From NCBI GenBank assembly GCA_902729315.2, contig LR746272.1, forward strand, positions 5,524,772 to 5,588,771: a DNA stretch of 64,000 nucleotides, written 5' to 3'. Position 1 is the first letter of the stretch, and the number at the start of each line of letters is the position of its first letter. Below are positions 1 through 11,613 of the stretch, one piece after another. The stretch comes from Spirodela intermedia. Lineage: Eukaryota > Streptophyta > Magnoliopsida > Alismatales > Araceae. The notes under the pieces are model-generated. The model saw only the letters and a list, made by a program, of their open reading frames with translations, had not been told where the DNA came from and did not search any database. The translations under genes and the position numbers were made by a program.

Positions 1-128
1 TCTCTTCTCTCTCCCCCGGCGCCACTGCCGCCTCCGGTTTCCTTGAACGGATCTGCCTGTATATGCACCTCCACCGGCACCGGAATAGTCTTCCCGAACA
101 GCTTGACGAGGCCCCAACTCCCTGCCAT
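1..128 (-). CDS. Cyclic Dof factor (CDF-type Dof zinc finger), 5' end only
   Basis: This is the first coding stretch of a minus-strand gene that runs off the left edge of the window. The ATG is at 128-126 and 42 codons are open to the edge. The visible N-terminus contains KLFGKTIPVP, which matches the conserved N-terminal box of cyclic Dof factors (the family usually has KLFGKTIPLP at this point), followed by acidic and glycine-rich residues. CDF proteins are nuclear repressors of CONSTANS and FT; their stability is set by the blue-light receptor FKF1 with GIGANTEA. The Dof zinc finger itself would lie outside the window, so the call rests on the N-terminal box alone. A (CT)n tract lies about 165 bp upstream at 292-312. 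No intron is visible in the part shown. Confidence 0.72.
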   Translation of the reverse strand, partial: MAGSWGLVKLFGKTIPVPVEVHIQADPFKETGGGSGAGGERR

Positions 129-2306
129 TTTCTCCGTCCTCTTCCCTACCAAACTCCACCTCCTGCCCCAACGACACTTGCGCTTCCCTCCCCAGCCCGC
201 TCTCTATATGGGTGCTCTACTCCTGGTTGTCGTTTTCTCTTCTCTCTCCACCTCCCTCTTCCTGCCCCTCCCCCTCCTGCGAACTATCTAGGTCTCTCTC
301 TCTCTCTCTCTTTCTGTCTTGGATATCTGTCTGCGCGGGACTGTATCTAAGCCTGACTTTCTAAGTCTCCCCGCTGGTTATATGTGAGGAGGGTGGCTGC
401 CACTTCAGCAGCGGATGGTGATTCTGAGCCACAAACTTCTTTGTGGCCTCCGCAGCTCGTTATTTGATTCTCCTCTCCCTTTTCAAGGGCGGAAAGGTAC
501 CCCCACAAAGCAAACCGCCTTCCTCCTCTCTCTCTCTCTCTCTAAAATCTATCTATCTCAGAGCCCAAGTGGCTGGGACAACAACAATTGCTCGTTTCGT
601 GAGAAACTCGGCGAGCTGGAAGGGAGACGAGTTTTTGGGTGCGTGCCGGCTACGGGAGAGGGAGAGCGAGAGGAAGGGGAGCTGCGACATATTCAGCTGT
701 AGTGAGAGAACCGAATACACGTAAAAGGTTGAATAGGCATCATCAGATAGGCAGAAAGAGAGAGAGAGAGAGAGAGAGAGATAAAAACAACGGTGAGTAG
801 GTGGGCACGAGCCCAACCCATGTCGTCCTCAACAACAACCCCCCCAAAGGGAGCGGAGACGCGGTGAGCTGCCCAGCTCTCCTCCTCTCACTGGTTCAAA
901 GAATCCCTTATACTTAAAACCACATAAAAATCGGTGCCCCTCGCCTGATTTGGACGATCAACTCTACGAAATCAGAACGGAGCGCGCTAACCGGGGAAGA
1001 CCAACAAGCAGAACGGATTATAAATACAGGTATTCTATCCCTCCGCTTCAATATCCGGCGACAGTGATGGTGATCTGAAGTCTCGGCCATCTTAGAGCCG
1101 CATGAAAAAAATGGCGACTGCCAGCCCATGAAGACAATGGAAGAAGAGCAGGCGTGAACTTCCATCCCATGGCTCGAGCTTGTTCCCTGAAACCCTAGGC
1201 TTCAGCGTCGCCCTCTCCATCAAGATCGCCCTTCTGATATCACTGCTGATGGATATATTGTGGGCGAAAAGATGAGGAGTTCCCATGAAAAACCAGCCTC
1301 TGATTATTGGTGAGAAGCTGGTCCGAGCGTCGATCTTCCCCGCCCGGTTTGACTACTGCCCCGCGTTTGACTGATCCGTTCGGAATTCAACGCCAGGGGG
1401 CATAGTTTATGCGATCCTTGTTTGATATTGCGGAGGGCAGAAGACTTAGAGAAGAAACCATCGCAGGGCAGAGACGAACCAGTAATTTTCCCTTCTTTTC
1501 TCCTCGCGCGTTCCCATTGGGAGGGCACGCGATAGGAAAAAAATGTTTTGAGGTCATTTTGCAATTGTCCGTCTTTCGTAGGGGTAATGTAAGAGGCTCC
1601 TGTTGCGGCGAGCGAAAATGCGCGGCATTCATTCGCGAGATTTTGGGCGGCGGCGCTCTTTTACGTAGCCCGGAGGTCCCCTTTACTCGCCACGCGTCTT
1701 CCGGGCCCACTCGATCTGTGGGCCGCCGCAATTTGCTTGCCAACTCAGCGGGCGCCGTCGGGGTCTCCACAGCGCCACGTCATAGCGTATCGCCACGTCA
1801 CCAACCGCCTCGTCAGTGGGGCCCACATGGGGCTGAAAAGGCTTCGTCCATCGCTTGGCCAGGAAAATTCAGCAAAAATAATTTAGTCAAAGTAAAAATA
1901 AATATCTGACATTGAATAAAATTATAAAAAATATTTTCCCAAAGAATATTAATCTCTAACGGATTGCCTTGCCTACCAATAATCGTGTAAAGCATCGGCC
2001 AATTTAAGATAATGTAAAAAATTTCGAGATTTATAGGCTCCATAAAAAGTACGGGGTTGCTTCGGGGTTTTTTTCAAATTTAGACCAAAGGACATAAATA
2101 AAAACGGAGGAACCTTTCCCGACCACTTTTTAATTCGCATAAATAATAAAATAACCCCGGCACTAAAAGTTCGTCTTAAATATTTCAATAAATCTGGGCA
2201 GCCGCCATTGGCCGTAGCCCTCCGGGCTGGTGGGCGGGTGCTTTCCTGGGTGCCACGTGCCGAAAGGAGATCGCCCGTGGTTTCACGGGAGCCCTTCTCT
2301 CTCTTC

Positions 2307-2309
<3 letters not shown>

Positions 2310-2347
<38 letters not shown>
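2310..2347. repeat. (CT)n microsatellite
   Basis: An almost pure CT dinucleotide run of about 38 bp, one of the longer perfect runs in the left third of the window. Confidence 0.95.
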
Positions 2348-2353
<6 letters not shown>

Positions 2354-2787
2354 ACGTGCGGTGGCTATTTGGGTTTCAACCCCGGGAAGCTGGCGCTCCT
2401 CACGCAGTAAGTTTTTTCACTTATTTGATAGTCTGGATGAGAACCAGCTTGCACTCAACGGGAAACTTTCTCATTTTGCCCGAACTTTGAAAGCAAAATA
2501 TCTGGACTCACCCACACCCACGAGCGAATTCCACGTTCTCTCTCTCTCTCTCTCTCTCACTCTCACTCACACACTGTCTCCCTCTCTCTCTATCTATCTA
2601 TATATATTTATCTATCTACCTAGGGTATGTCAAATGTAGAAGATTAGACAAATACAAATGTGGCCTAATTTTACTAAGTTTGACGCCCCAGACCTAAATG
2701 ATTTTCAATGAATGGCTTATGCAATCACCCACAAGAAAAACCCTTCCTCTATGGATCTCCCTCTCTCACATCACAAGCAAAATACTG

Positions 2788-2811
2788 CATATATATATAT
2801 ATATATATATA
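2788..2811. repeat. (AT)n microsatellite
   Basis: A pure AT dinucleotide run of about 24 bp, rare here compared with CT/GA runs. Confidence 0.95.
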
Positions 2812-5359
2812 CCAAATGTGTACATCATGGAGAGTTAGATATCTCCATAATTTTGGCTGATTTTTCCAAACTTAAAGCTCTACAACCCATTTTCGTTGTC
2901 ACAAAAATTGCACTGGAACCACTTTCATGAAAATTCTCCTCTCCCTCTCTCTCTCTCTCTCCCTCTTCCTCTCTCTTACACATCGCGCTCGCAGCCTCTC
3001 TATCTAACCATGCATTCTATAGCTGTAGTTGGGCATATCTTCTTGCCAGTACTGTCCCGCAGTGTTCTTGATTAGGCAGGTAGGAGTGGAGTCAACCTGA
3101 TCGATGGGACCTAGATCCCAGTTGACCAAAACACCGGGCTGATTGATGTTATCGACCGGAAAGAGGATCAACTAAGCCCATCCCGGCCCTCTCATCACAT
3201 CAAGCCGTCCTAGGAAGACCCAAACATAGATTGACCCCGAGGAATGGTTGGTCAAATGGCTCCTATGGGTTCGACCGGCACGTGCGGAGATACAGCAAGG
3301 AGATACTCAAATTCTGAGGCCGCCGCCGGGCATGCTAAAAATCTTTCCTGCCCCCCACTGCGGGAAACTCTACTGCACGCGAAGTTCTCACTTTCTACCC
3401 GGACGATCATGGTTTCCCCACCCACACGTCCCTCCAAATATCTCACTCTTTACACTTCTCTAGACGAGTAGATCCGCATAGCAAGCACGTTCGACTGCAC
3501 TCTTCTCTCTCTCTCTCGCTATCTATCTATCTCTTTCTGTTCTATCATTCCACAATGGGGTAAGCCCATCTGAACGCAAAGAGAGGGCGTGTTTCCCAGA
3601 TCTTTTTGACTTTTTTCCGGAGGAGACAAGTGGGAGAGAGAGAGTGAGAGAGAGAGAGGTGGAGCACAGAGCATTAAGACTGAGGAGGGGATGAGGCAAC
3701 TGGGGTGGGGTGCAGCTGGACCGGGCGAGTGAGGTGGAGACCCACAGAGGTGCAGAGAACCCTCCCCATCTCCCGGCGGGGTCTCCTTCTCCCTCATTGC
3801 CCCGTTGACCGAGGCCCTCGCCCGTTGGAGACATGGCTCTGGTCTCCGGCATGTCCTCCCCGTTCTCTTCTCGTGGGATAGAAGCTTCCCAAAAGAGAGG
3901 AGCTTCCCAGACCAGTAAAACGGTAAACCTTCTGCCCTGGCGCACTCCGACTTCAAAAAATATCTCCTTCGTCTCCCTCATGCGCCTGAGGCTCCAATAG
4001 AAATCCCCACAAGTTGGAGGCGCACCAAGAGAACCAGAGAGAGAGAGAGAGAGAGAAGCCGGGAGACATGACCCTCGGCCGGCTTTTGGCGAAGGTAACG
4101 TTTGATCGAGCTGCCATTCCGATCCAACTCCTCTCCGAATCTCTCTTCAGTTATAAACGGAGAACTTCGACTAGTCCCACGTCAACCAGGGGTAACTAAA
4201 CCTGCGATTAGGGTCCAAGTTCGCGCTCCACTGGTAGCCGGCTGGACATCTAAATTTTCTTGACGTGGAGTGAGGGGACCGGAGTCACTCATTTCCAGGA
4301 ACGTATCAGAAGACTCGGGCATTGACCACGAGAGGCTAAACCCATGTATGGTTAGAACATCAAAATGAGCTACGCTAGATCAGGCAGGGCCTACCCACTT
4401 GATCCTTTCGCAATTACATCCACACAGCCTTCGGATCAAGATTGAATGGAGCAGATCGAGCCCTACTTTTATCGCGGGCATAATGTCACAATGTGTTCTC
4501 CAAAACCCTATATTCCAGGTCTTGAATTCCTAATCTATGTGGCATGCTATTAAATCGCCCTTGGATAGGCATATGTGCTCGAACATTTCCATGGTAGATG
4601 GGCAATGAACGAACGGGCCTCAATCCATCCCTCCTCAAGTAGCTCCTAGCTGAACGATCTGGATTTTCCTCGGAAAGAAAATAAAGTCAACTGTGCATGT
4701 TCATGGGCAAGTATTAAACTTTAGCCTCACATTAGAAAAGCTGACACTGATTCAGCGAATAATGACATGGAAGTTTGAATAAGTGAGAAAAATTCAGAGC
4801 CTCCGATCTTGACCGAGATCGAAGACCACTGATTCGACTGATTTTGATGCCCAAAGTCTCAGTCAAGAAAATTTTAAAACCTCTGACCTAAATCTTGATC
4901 GATCGCAAGCGTTGACTCCAATTTTTTTATGAGGTTCAAGCTTGGTTTAGGAAGTTCAGCTCAAACAATACCCATCTGGATCTCTGAATCGATTATGGAT
5001 AAGAACTCGATCCATCATTCTAATCATATTCTAAAACGATTGTTTTAATTTATGAATTCGATCGATTATTATAGTCGAAATCTGATTGATCATGCGGATT
5101 AAAAACCCCCCATCTCGGTCTTTGCATTGAAACCATCTTGGACCGGCCCAATCCGTCGAACACGCAAGTAAACCTTCGACCAGTCAACGCGGAATTAATC
5201 CTTTGGAAACAGCAGGCTGCCGAGGTCACCGAGTTGGAGTTCAGTCAGATTGTTCTCACTAAACAATCTGTCGAAAGTAAGTCGAATTGAATGCACGGCG
5301 CGTAGGCTGCCTTGGAGGGTTCCCTGAAGTCAACACAAGGAGCCGATGGGTCAGTCGGG

Positions 5360-5362
<3 letters not shown>

Positions 5363-5392
<30 letters not shown>
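5363..5392. repeat. (GA)n microsatellite
   Basis: A pure GA run of about 30 bp. A second GA run lies at 5669-5693 and an interrupted one at 5816-5849, all within 0.9 kb of the start codon at 6254. Confidence 0.95.
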
Positions 5393-5396
<4 letters not shown>

Positions 5397-5669
5397 GCCG
5401 TTGATGAATTGTCTGGGATGACACGTGTAATGACTGGATTCGGGATCAACCCTACCCCTGCTGGAGTCAGCCCATATGCCGACTGAATTGGCAATATTGT
5501 GGGCCAAAATCTGGAAACGTGTCGGGGTTGGGCCGCGGTGAGGTTACCGGCCCACTCCATTGGCCGGTCCGGCAGTAATTCAATGCTCTTACTGGTTGGG
5601 GTCCCACTGACATGTCCTCATCATGAGCTCATCCTGTCTGAAGAAAGATGGCCGCTTTTTTGATGAGAT

Positions 5670-5700
<31 letters not shown>

Positions 5701-6253
5701 CACGTCACCACCCATTAAACCCATAGTCAACGGCTTGAGAGAGAGTGAGGGCACGCGCGATTCGTCTTCCTGATGGAAGCCAAGAAATGTCTGACCAATT
5801 ACTACCCCACCCTCAGAGAGTGCGAGAGAGAGAGGAGAGAGAGAGAGGGCTATTGTGGTCAGGGTGCAGCCAGTCCAAAGTCCCACAGGCTCCCCGTTTC
5901 CCCACGGAAGGGGATAACCCTCCCCTCCCGACTTTTTCCCGCTGGAAGGAACTTCCGCCGCCGCGCTGCATTCCTGCTCGTCGGTTGGGGTTCCCTCTGG
6001 GATCCAATTTCGATCCGATCATCCATCCATTCCCCTTCTCGCCATCGTTGTCGGTGGTGGGTTCCCTTTCAATTTCCTTCTTCCTCCTCCCCGTTCAGCC
6101 CGGCGGCTACCCTCGAGATCCAGTTTCCGGCATCGGCCGCCGGCGGCGGAGATAGAGGGGTGATTCTCCAGAGAATCCAATTTTGGGTTCATCTTCATCG
6201 CCGGTGGAGGGGAGATTTCCTCCGATTCCGATCCATTTTCATCCTCTCCCTCA

Positions 6254-6973
6254 ATGGTTGATTCGCGCTTCCTCATCACCGTCTCCAATCCCCCCCATCG
6301 CCGCCGCCGGTCCGCCAGTCCCGCCATGGTGCATCCCTCCGGCGGGAGCTCCCCGCCCCACCAGCCGCAGAGGAGCAAGAAGCAGCAGGCCGCCACCTCT
6401 GCGCAGTCGGCGGCGAAAGGGTCTCTCTGCCGCTGTTCCCACGGCGCGGCGGTGGACGTCGTCGTCCTCGTTGTCGTCCTCTTCGCCTTCGGATTCCTCC
6501 TGGTTCCTTATCTCCGGCTGTTCTTCAGTGGCCTCTCCGTCGTCGGGAGCTCCGTGCTGGTGGAGCTGAGGGAGGAATCGTTGGCTGCCCCCATGGTCTG
6601 GCTGTTCGTTGTCCTTAGCTTCTTCGTCCTCTCCGTCGCCGTCTCCGCGGTGTTTCTCTGCGCCGCCGGCGGCCGGAAGTGCGGCGACCCCAATTGCCGC
6701 GGCCTGCGCAACGCCGCCGAGTTCGACGTCAGGATCGAGACGGAGGAGCACATGAAGAACTCCGACTGCCCCGACGGCAACGACGGCTCGGGGCGGCTCT
6801 TCTTCGAGCTGAACGAGTTCCACAACCGGGAGGTCGAGGCCGAGCTCAGGAAGATGGCGCCGCCCAGAGGGCGGGCGGTCCTGCTCTTCCAGGAGAAGTG
6901 CGGTTGCTCCGTAGGCAGACTGGTGGTCAACGGCCCCAAGAAGGTCCGGAAGCTCAAAAAGTCAGCCTGCTGA
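6254..6973 (+). CDS. Ribosomal protein L34e superfamily membrane protein (At5g19025-like)
   Basis: A 239-residue intronless reading frame. The N-terminus is basic and Ser/Pro-rich (about 1-55). Two hydrophobic segments follow, about 67-91 and 114-137, then a conserved cytosolic or lumenal tail. The tail has CGDPNCRGL (143-151), AEFDVRIETEE (155-165), ELRKMAPPRGRAVLLF (197-212) and a CGC pair (216-218), the pattern of the plant proteins named after At5g19025 and filed under the L34e superfamily. The name reflects a Cys-containing fold and not a proven place in the ribosome; the two membrane spans argue against it. The function is unknown. An in-frame ATG at residue 25 could also serve as the start; I kept the first ATG because the frame upstream is open and no evidence excludes it. 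The family assignment is firm, the role is not. Confidence 0.85.
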   Translation: MVDSRFLITVSNPPHRRRRSASPAMVHPSGGSSPPHQPQRSKKQQAATSAQSAAKGSLCRCSHGAAVDVVVLVVVLFAFGFLLVPYLRLFFSGLSVVGSSVLVELREESLAAPMVWLFVVLSFFVLSVAVSAVFLCAAGGRKCGDPNCRGLRNAAEFDVRIETEEHMKNSDCPDGNDGSGRLFFELNEFHNREVEAELRKMAPPRGRAVLLFQEKCGCSVGRLVVNGPKKVRKLKKSAC

Positions 6974-9031
6974 AGCATTCTGACGATACAATAACCCACC
7001 CACCCACTAGGATCCGATCTCCTGTGACTGTCCCATAGAAATGGAATAAGGAAGGAGGCGATCGATATACGTCGCATTCGCAATATTTATCTACTCACAG
7101 TAATTTCATCTACATGTATCTCATAGCGAGAATACTCGAAACGGATCGTTTCTGAGACTCTCGGTTTATAAGCTTCACTCCCCCTTTGACTTCGCACACA
7201 AATTGCTCTGGTTTTTCCATTCATCCGGGCCTAGACCCGACGGATGGTGGAGGCTTCCCGTTTTCTCTCTCTTCTTTTTTCTCATTTTCCCGGGGGGTTT
7301 GTCTCGATCGCGAGATTTCATGCGGTTCGTCGTCGGCAGCAGCGCTAGCTCAGGTTCCGTTGGATCTAACTCTCTTGCTTGGTTCCGAAGGTTCCTCTGT
7401 GTGGGTCTGTATATCTGTCTGCAGATGATGATGATGGAGAGGTCCATGTAGCACGGAGGAGGAAGATGGAGATACAGATAGAGATAGAGGAGGAAGATCG
7501 ACCTGGGGGAGGTAAGGAAACCCACCCCGTTCTCTTCTCCAAGAACATGATCCCCCCTCTCACTCTCGTGGAATTATCACCTGACAGAGAGTTAGTTTTC
7601 CTCAATTACACGCTTTAGAAGAACAGAAGGCCGTGGGCAGAGGAACAGCCTTAGAACAGTGATGGGTCACCGCGGAAAAAAAAAAGTAGGAAAAAAAAAG
7701 AAAAAAAAGAAAAGAAAAAAAAGAAAGACGAAGAGAGGAAAGAACTCCGTTTCCTCTGGACCAGGAAATCGGGTTATCTAGTTTCGCCACATGAGGCTTG
7801 ATTAAACTGAGTTAGGATCAAAGATTTTTAGAAGAATGGAAACAGAGGCCCTGAGTTATCTTGTTGTAGAAGATAACCGACCATTGCCCGAATCCTTGGT
7901 TGACGATAACGAAGATCCCGAGTGTTCTTGCTTCCTCTCTGGCTGCAGCTGTTCTTGGGCGAAGAATGTGTGCATCTCTTTAATGGGTGCCTGCCGAATT
8001 CGCTCATCTGCAGAACCCACCAGCGATTCTTGATGGGCACCTTTAAAAGAGCAGCTTTCGATTCAAATCCTCAGGTGGGGGGCGCTGAGCATCTTCCTGG
8101 AATCCACTTTGCTTCTTTTGGATCGCTAAAGCGGGAGCGTTTATCGTGGGCGCTGAAAGGTTTTAGGGAGGGAGAAGAGGCGCTTACGATGCCCTCATCA
8201 TCGCTCCCGTCTGAAAGACGTTTTCCTTTTCTGCCGGATTATCGACGGAACAGCCGCCTGAGATGGAATATTTTTAAAATGCAGAAGGGGAAGGCAGGGA
8301 ATATTCCCGCGAGAATTTAAGGACGATGTTAGGGGTTTTGAATATAGTAAGAGGTGTGCATGGACATGATATTGATGTGCCACCATTTTCGTGGCTTGGT
8401 CCCGAAGTTAGGTGGCGGCCCGCTCCGGCGAAGCATTCAAACACCCTCCCTCTCTCCCTCTCTCTCTCTCTCTATCTAGATTCCTTGTTGCAGATACCTT
8501 TAGGCTGCATGGAACAGGGTCGGTCTGGTGCAACCACCGGGACGCAGCCATTTCTCCGACCGTTCCCCCATGGTTTCTGATAATCCCAGAGGTTCGCGGG
8601 GTAGAGAGAGAGAGGGGTGGGCGCCGGGAATCGGCGAAGGGAAAACAATCCCGACACTCCTTTTCCCCGGCCTTTATCTCTCCTTTTGAGACCGGGATTT
8701 TTGAAGGTGTTCTCGGCAGAGAGCCCGCAGAGGGAAAGGGCTTGGGGACGGGGTATTTCCCGGCGGAGTCAAAGAAGATAGAGAATGGCGGAGGAAAGGT
8801 TGGGGAATCTCAGAGCCCTCGCTTCCTTAAAGCCCAAACCTTTGCTTCGGACATGGAGGAGACCGGGTAAAAAGCCCACCCTTTTCCGCGTGACCCCTTC
8901 TTCCCTTTTCTTCTACGTCGAGCTCTTTGTTTAAATGCCGGGGCGGCCAGCCGACCAGTGATCGTCTTCATCATCTTCCTCCTCCTCCTCCGGGTTGGTG
9001 AAACGGTCCGACAGGTGAAGCTCCGCAGGAG
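6974..9031. other. Intergenic; no gene recognised
   Basis: This holds the 3' end of the gene before it and the promoter of the MYB-CC gene. There is a purine-rich A/G tract at 7674-7740, a (CT)n run at 8451-8474 about 560 bp before the next start codon, and a short ATG-initiated frame at 7836-8033 with no recognisable relatives. Confidence 0.6.
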
Positions 9032-9802
9032 ATGGTGGACAACCAGAGCTTGGCCCCATCTTCCCACGCAAGACCCAGCCTGAAGTGGACCAGCCAGCTC
9101 CATGAGCGCTTCCTCGAGGTGGTCTCCCGGCTCGGCGGCGCGAGCAGTAAGTGCCCGTCGGAGTTTTCGGCCCTCCGGTGGGTTCCGGCGATCACAATCG
9201 GTGTCTGTTTATTTGAATGCAGAGGCGACGCCCAGGTCGGTGGAGAGGTTGATGGGCGCCTCCGGCCTCACCCTCTACCAGCTGAAGATCCAGTTGCAGG
9301 CACGCCTCGTCTTCCTCCTCAATCTCCCGTGAAAATCGGCTGCCGCTGTCTGGTCCTTTACGCTTCTCCAATTGCAGAAGTACAGGCTCGCCATGAAGCG
9401 CGGTTCCGAAGCCTCCAGCCATGGCAGGGAAGAAGAAGGTGGTGGCGACGGGAGGTTCCTAGAACACCAGAGGGCCCGCCAAACTCCCATGGAGTTTCGG
9501 AGGAAATCTGAAGAACGGCTTGAGGTGAGCCTGACCTTCTTTCTCTCCTTCCTTCCGACTGTTGAGAACGAACAGTCGCAGAGACGCTCATCTTCCCTCC
9601 CTCCGTCTTGAATCTCCAGGTGCAGAGACACCTGCAGCTGCGGATAGAAGCGCAGGGGAGGTATTTACAGTCGGTGCTGGAGAGAGCTCGCGAGATGCTC
9701 GAGATGGACGCCGCAGATTCCCAACCGTCGCCGGCGGCGGACGCCGACTGCCTGAGCTCCGACGGCAGCTGCCTGACGGAGAACGACGGGGCAAGCGGCT
9801 AG
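9032..9802 (+). CDS. MYB-CC (GARP / PHR1-like) transcription factor, four exons
   Basis: Exons 9032-9146, 9223-9299, 9378-9524 and 9620-9802 join in frame to 173 residues. Exons 1-3 make the single GARP-type MYB repeat: LKWTSQLHERFLEVV, then LGGASKATPRSVERLMG, then GLTLYQLKIQLQKYRLA. Exons 3-4 make the MYB-CC coiled coil: RRKSEERLEVQRHLQLRIEA, then GRYLQSVLERAREML. The family includes PHR1 and the PHL proteins, which bind phosphate-starvation promoters as dimers; this member may or may not share that role. Two oddities: intron 2 must begin with GC instead of GT, and the usual SHLQKYR is IQLQKYR. The protein is short for the family, whose members are often above 250 residues, and the N-terminus before the MYB repeat is only about 15 residues. 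The exon ends were chosen by protein continuity and AG acceptors. Confidence 0.87.
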
Positions 9803-10859
9803 AAAGCGGATACGTACGTCGCGCCGGAGCGACGGCGAGGACTCCGGCGGCGCGGTTCTAGGAGGAGAGGAGCATCCGCAGAAAATCCCCCTCAGTCCTC
9901 AAGAATCTCGTGCAGTCCCTGCATTTAGACTGTTTCTAAGCACGATCCTTCTCGGTGATGTCAAATCAAATCTTCGGAGGATTAGACGGTCTTCGTGGGA
10001 AGTTATCTGCCGGTCTCCCTTGAATCCGCCCCCTTTCGTAAGAGCTTCCCAACAAATATCCATGGATTCTCTGCAAATAACCTTTCGATATCTAGTCGGG
10101 CTGCACCTCGTCGAAGCTCACTCAATCCTCGCCAATCAAGGAAACAATGGGTCGGAGATATTTAAGCCTTGATTGATCGTCAGGTTCAGGAAGGCTTTAC
10201 GATCTTCATGCGGGCGGCGGCGTTTAAAAACCAGAAAAGCTCCAGAATCACTTCATTCTTCGTCCATCTTTCTTTCTAGGCAAAAATGCTAAAAGGGTTC
10301 GAGAACAAGGGGTGGGGGTGATATTTCTCGCTCAAAATGATAATTTTTTTTGCGATCCCCCCAACTCATCTGCTCCTGTTCATGTGTCATGCTCACTTGT
10401 GAGGATAATATCGTGGGTATTTCATATTAGCGAGCAGAGAGAATTCCTGGGGAGGATAATCTTCTGGGTCATTAATCATCCTGGTAATCTTCATGGATTA
10501 TGGGCATCCGATCCGGGGACTAAAAAGTTACACGGGTTGACCTCCCGATTAGGAAAGAAAACGAAGCTGATTAAGTACGAAGATTCAACCACGGAACAGG
10601 TTAAGCCTCTTTTGGATCACTCTTTTAATCCAAGATTCTCAAAATCTTGAAAAAATTATGTGCTAATGAATCCTTCTAGATGTGGTCTCGTACTCAGTCT
10701 TGAGGAGAAGAGACCATTTGGGAACTTATGTTCATCCAAACCCCTCTCTCTCTCTCTCTCTCTCTCGCTCTCCACCATTGAATGGGGCCCCTCAGAATCC
10801 GTGGATGCTGACTTAAACGGAAGAGCCCCGCGTCCCTCGTCGCTGCAGTTCGAGGGAAG
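9803..10859. other. Intergenic; no gene recognised
   Basis: About 1 kb that should hold the 3' end of the MYB-CC transcript. A (CT)n run lies at 10742-10766, about 95 bp before the ATG of the small cysteine-rich candidate. No other feature is supported. Confidence 0.6.
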
Positions 10860-11099
10860 ATGGAGACCAAGGTGCTGGCGGTCTTGCTCCTGGCGGTCTC
10901 TTCCTTGCTCGTCGCCGGCGCCGCTCTCCCGCAGCCCGTTCGACCATCCGGAGTGCTCAGAAGAGCGCCTGGGGAACTGCCCCGTTTACTGTCCGAGGTA
11001 CTGCCTTAAGATCGGATTCAAGTCCTCCGCCTGCAACCGGCAGCCGGGTCCTACTGCTGCTGCACCGGCAGCCGGGTCCCCACGCCGTCCAGGCGTTGA
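10860..11099 (+). pseudogene. Possible cysteine-rich secreted peptide, frame-disrupted
   Basis: The ATG at 10860 opens a good signal peptide (METKVLAVLLLAVSSLLVAG), but that frame stops at 11009 after 49 residues. The +1 frame over the same region encodes CSEERLGNC, CPRYCLKIGFKSSAC, a regular cysteine pattern. From about 11046 the original frame again gives GSYCCCTGSRV and stops at 11097-11099. Read together, a signal peptide followed by eight cysteines would look like a small secreted defence or signalling peptide, but only if the frame shifts twice. No intron long enough to explain this is visible. It may be a decayed gene, a sequence error, or chance; I do not recognise the family. Confidence 0.35.
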
Positions 11100-11613
11100 T
11101 GGCGTCGAGAGTTGAGTTGAAATAAACTATGCGATCAGAGTAGATATTCTGGACCTTCGCAAGAGATGCGAAGAAATAATATGCTGGTGGCGACCTGCCC
11201 CCTTCTGGTTCATCCTTCTCCATCAACGGGTCATCTGAAAGTGAGCTAATTCTTGAGAATCACCCAATTTCGACCAGGATCTATCGACCCAGATCGTTAA
11301 ATTTGGAGTAACATTTGTTTTTCATGAGAACCAAATATCTCGATGACACACGCACGCACGCACACTCTGTTGCTACCTACAATGATGAAAATAATGCGGC
11401 CGCCGAATCAGACCACCAAAGTCTCATTTTCTTTTTCTCTGTTTAAAAAATACAATCCCAAAAGACTGTTGTCGGAGGGCACAGCGACAGCATGTGTCAC
11501 TCTGCCCGGGTATTACAGAAGAACTGTGGGAAGAAAGGAATTTTCTTTTGACGGCGGAGCCCAACGGATCAATCTAGGCTCAGACTGACACGAAGCACGA
11601 ATCCGCTGTTGAC
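11100..11613. other. Intergenic; no gene recognised
   Basis: About 500 bp, the 3' flank of the PPR gene on the other strand. A short ACGC/CACA-rich run at 11346-11365 is the only simple repeat. Confidence 0.6.

Larger units (their letters stand above)
129..6253. other. Gene-free stretch with many microsatellites
   Basis: I see no supported gene in these 6.1 kb. The open frames are short, lack family resemblance and mostly come from CT/GA tracts. The stretch contains (CT)n or (GA)n runs near 292, 529, 757, 2310, 2539, 2945, 3632, 4029, 5363, 5669 and 5820, an (AT)n run at 2788-2811, and an AT-rich patch at 1860-2190. The left part should hold the promoter of the Dof gene and the right part that of the gene at 6254. 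Confidence 0.6.

Noticed and set aside
1387-1909. Overlapping 127- and 166-codon frames on both strands
   Set aside because: No conserved motif or start context, and neither resembles a known plant protein.
7836-8033. An ATG-started 65-codon frame with several cysteines
   Set aside because: Short, no signal peptide, no recognisable pattern, and it lies in an ordinary intergenic stretch.
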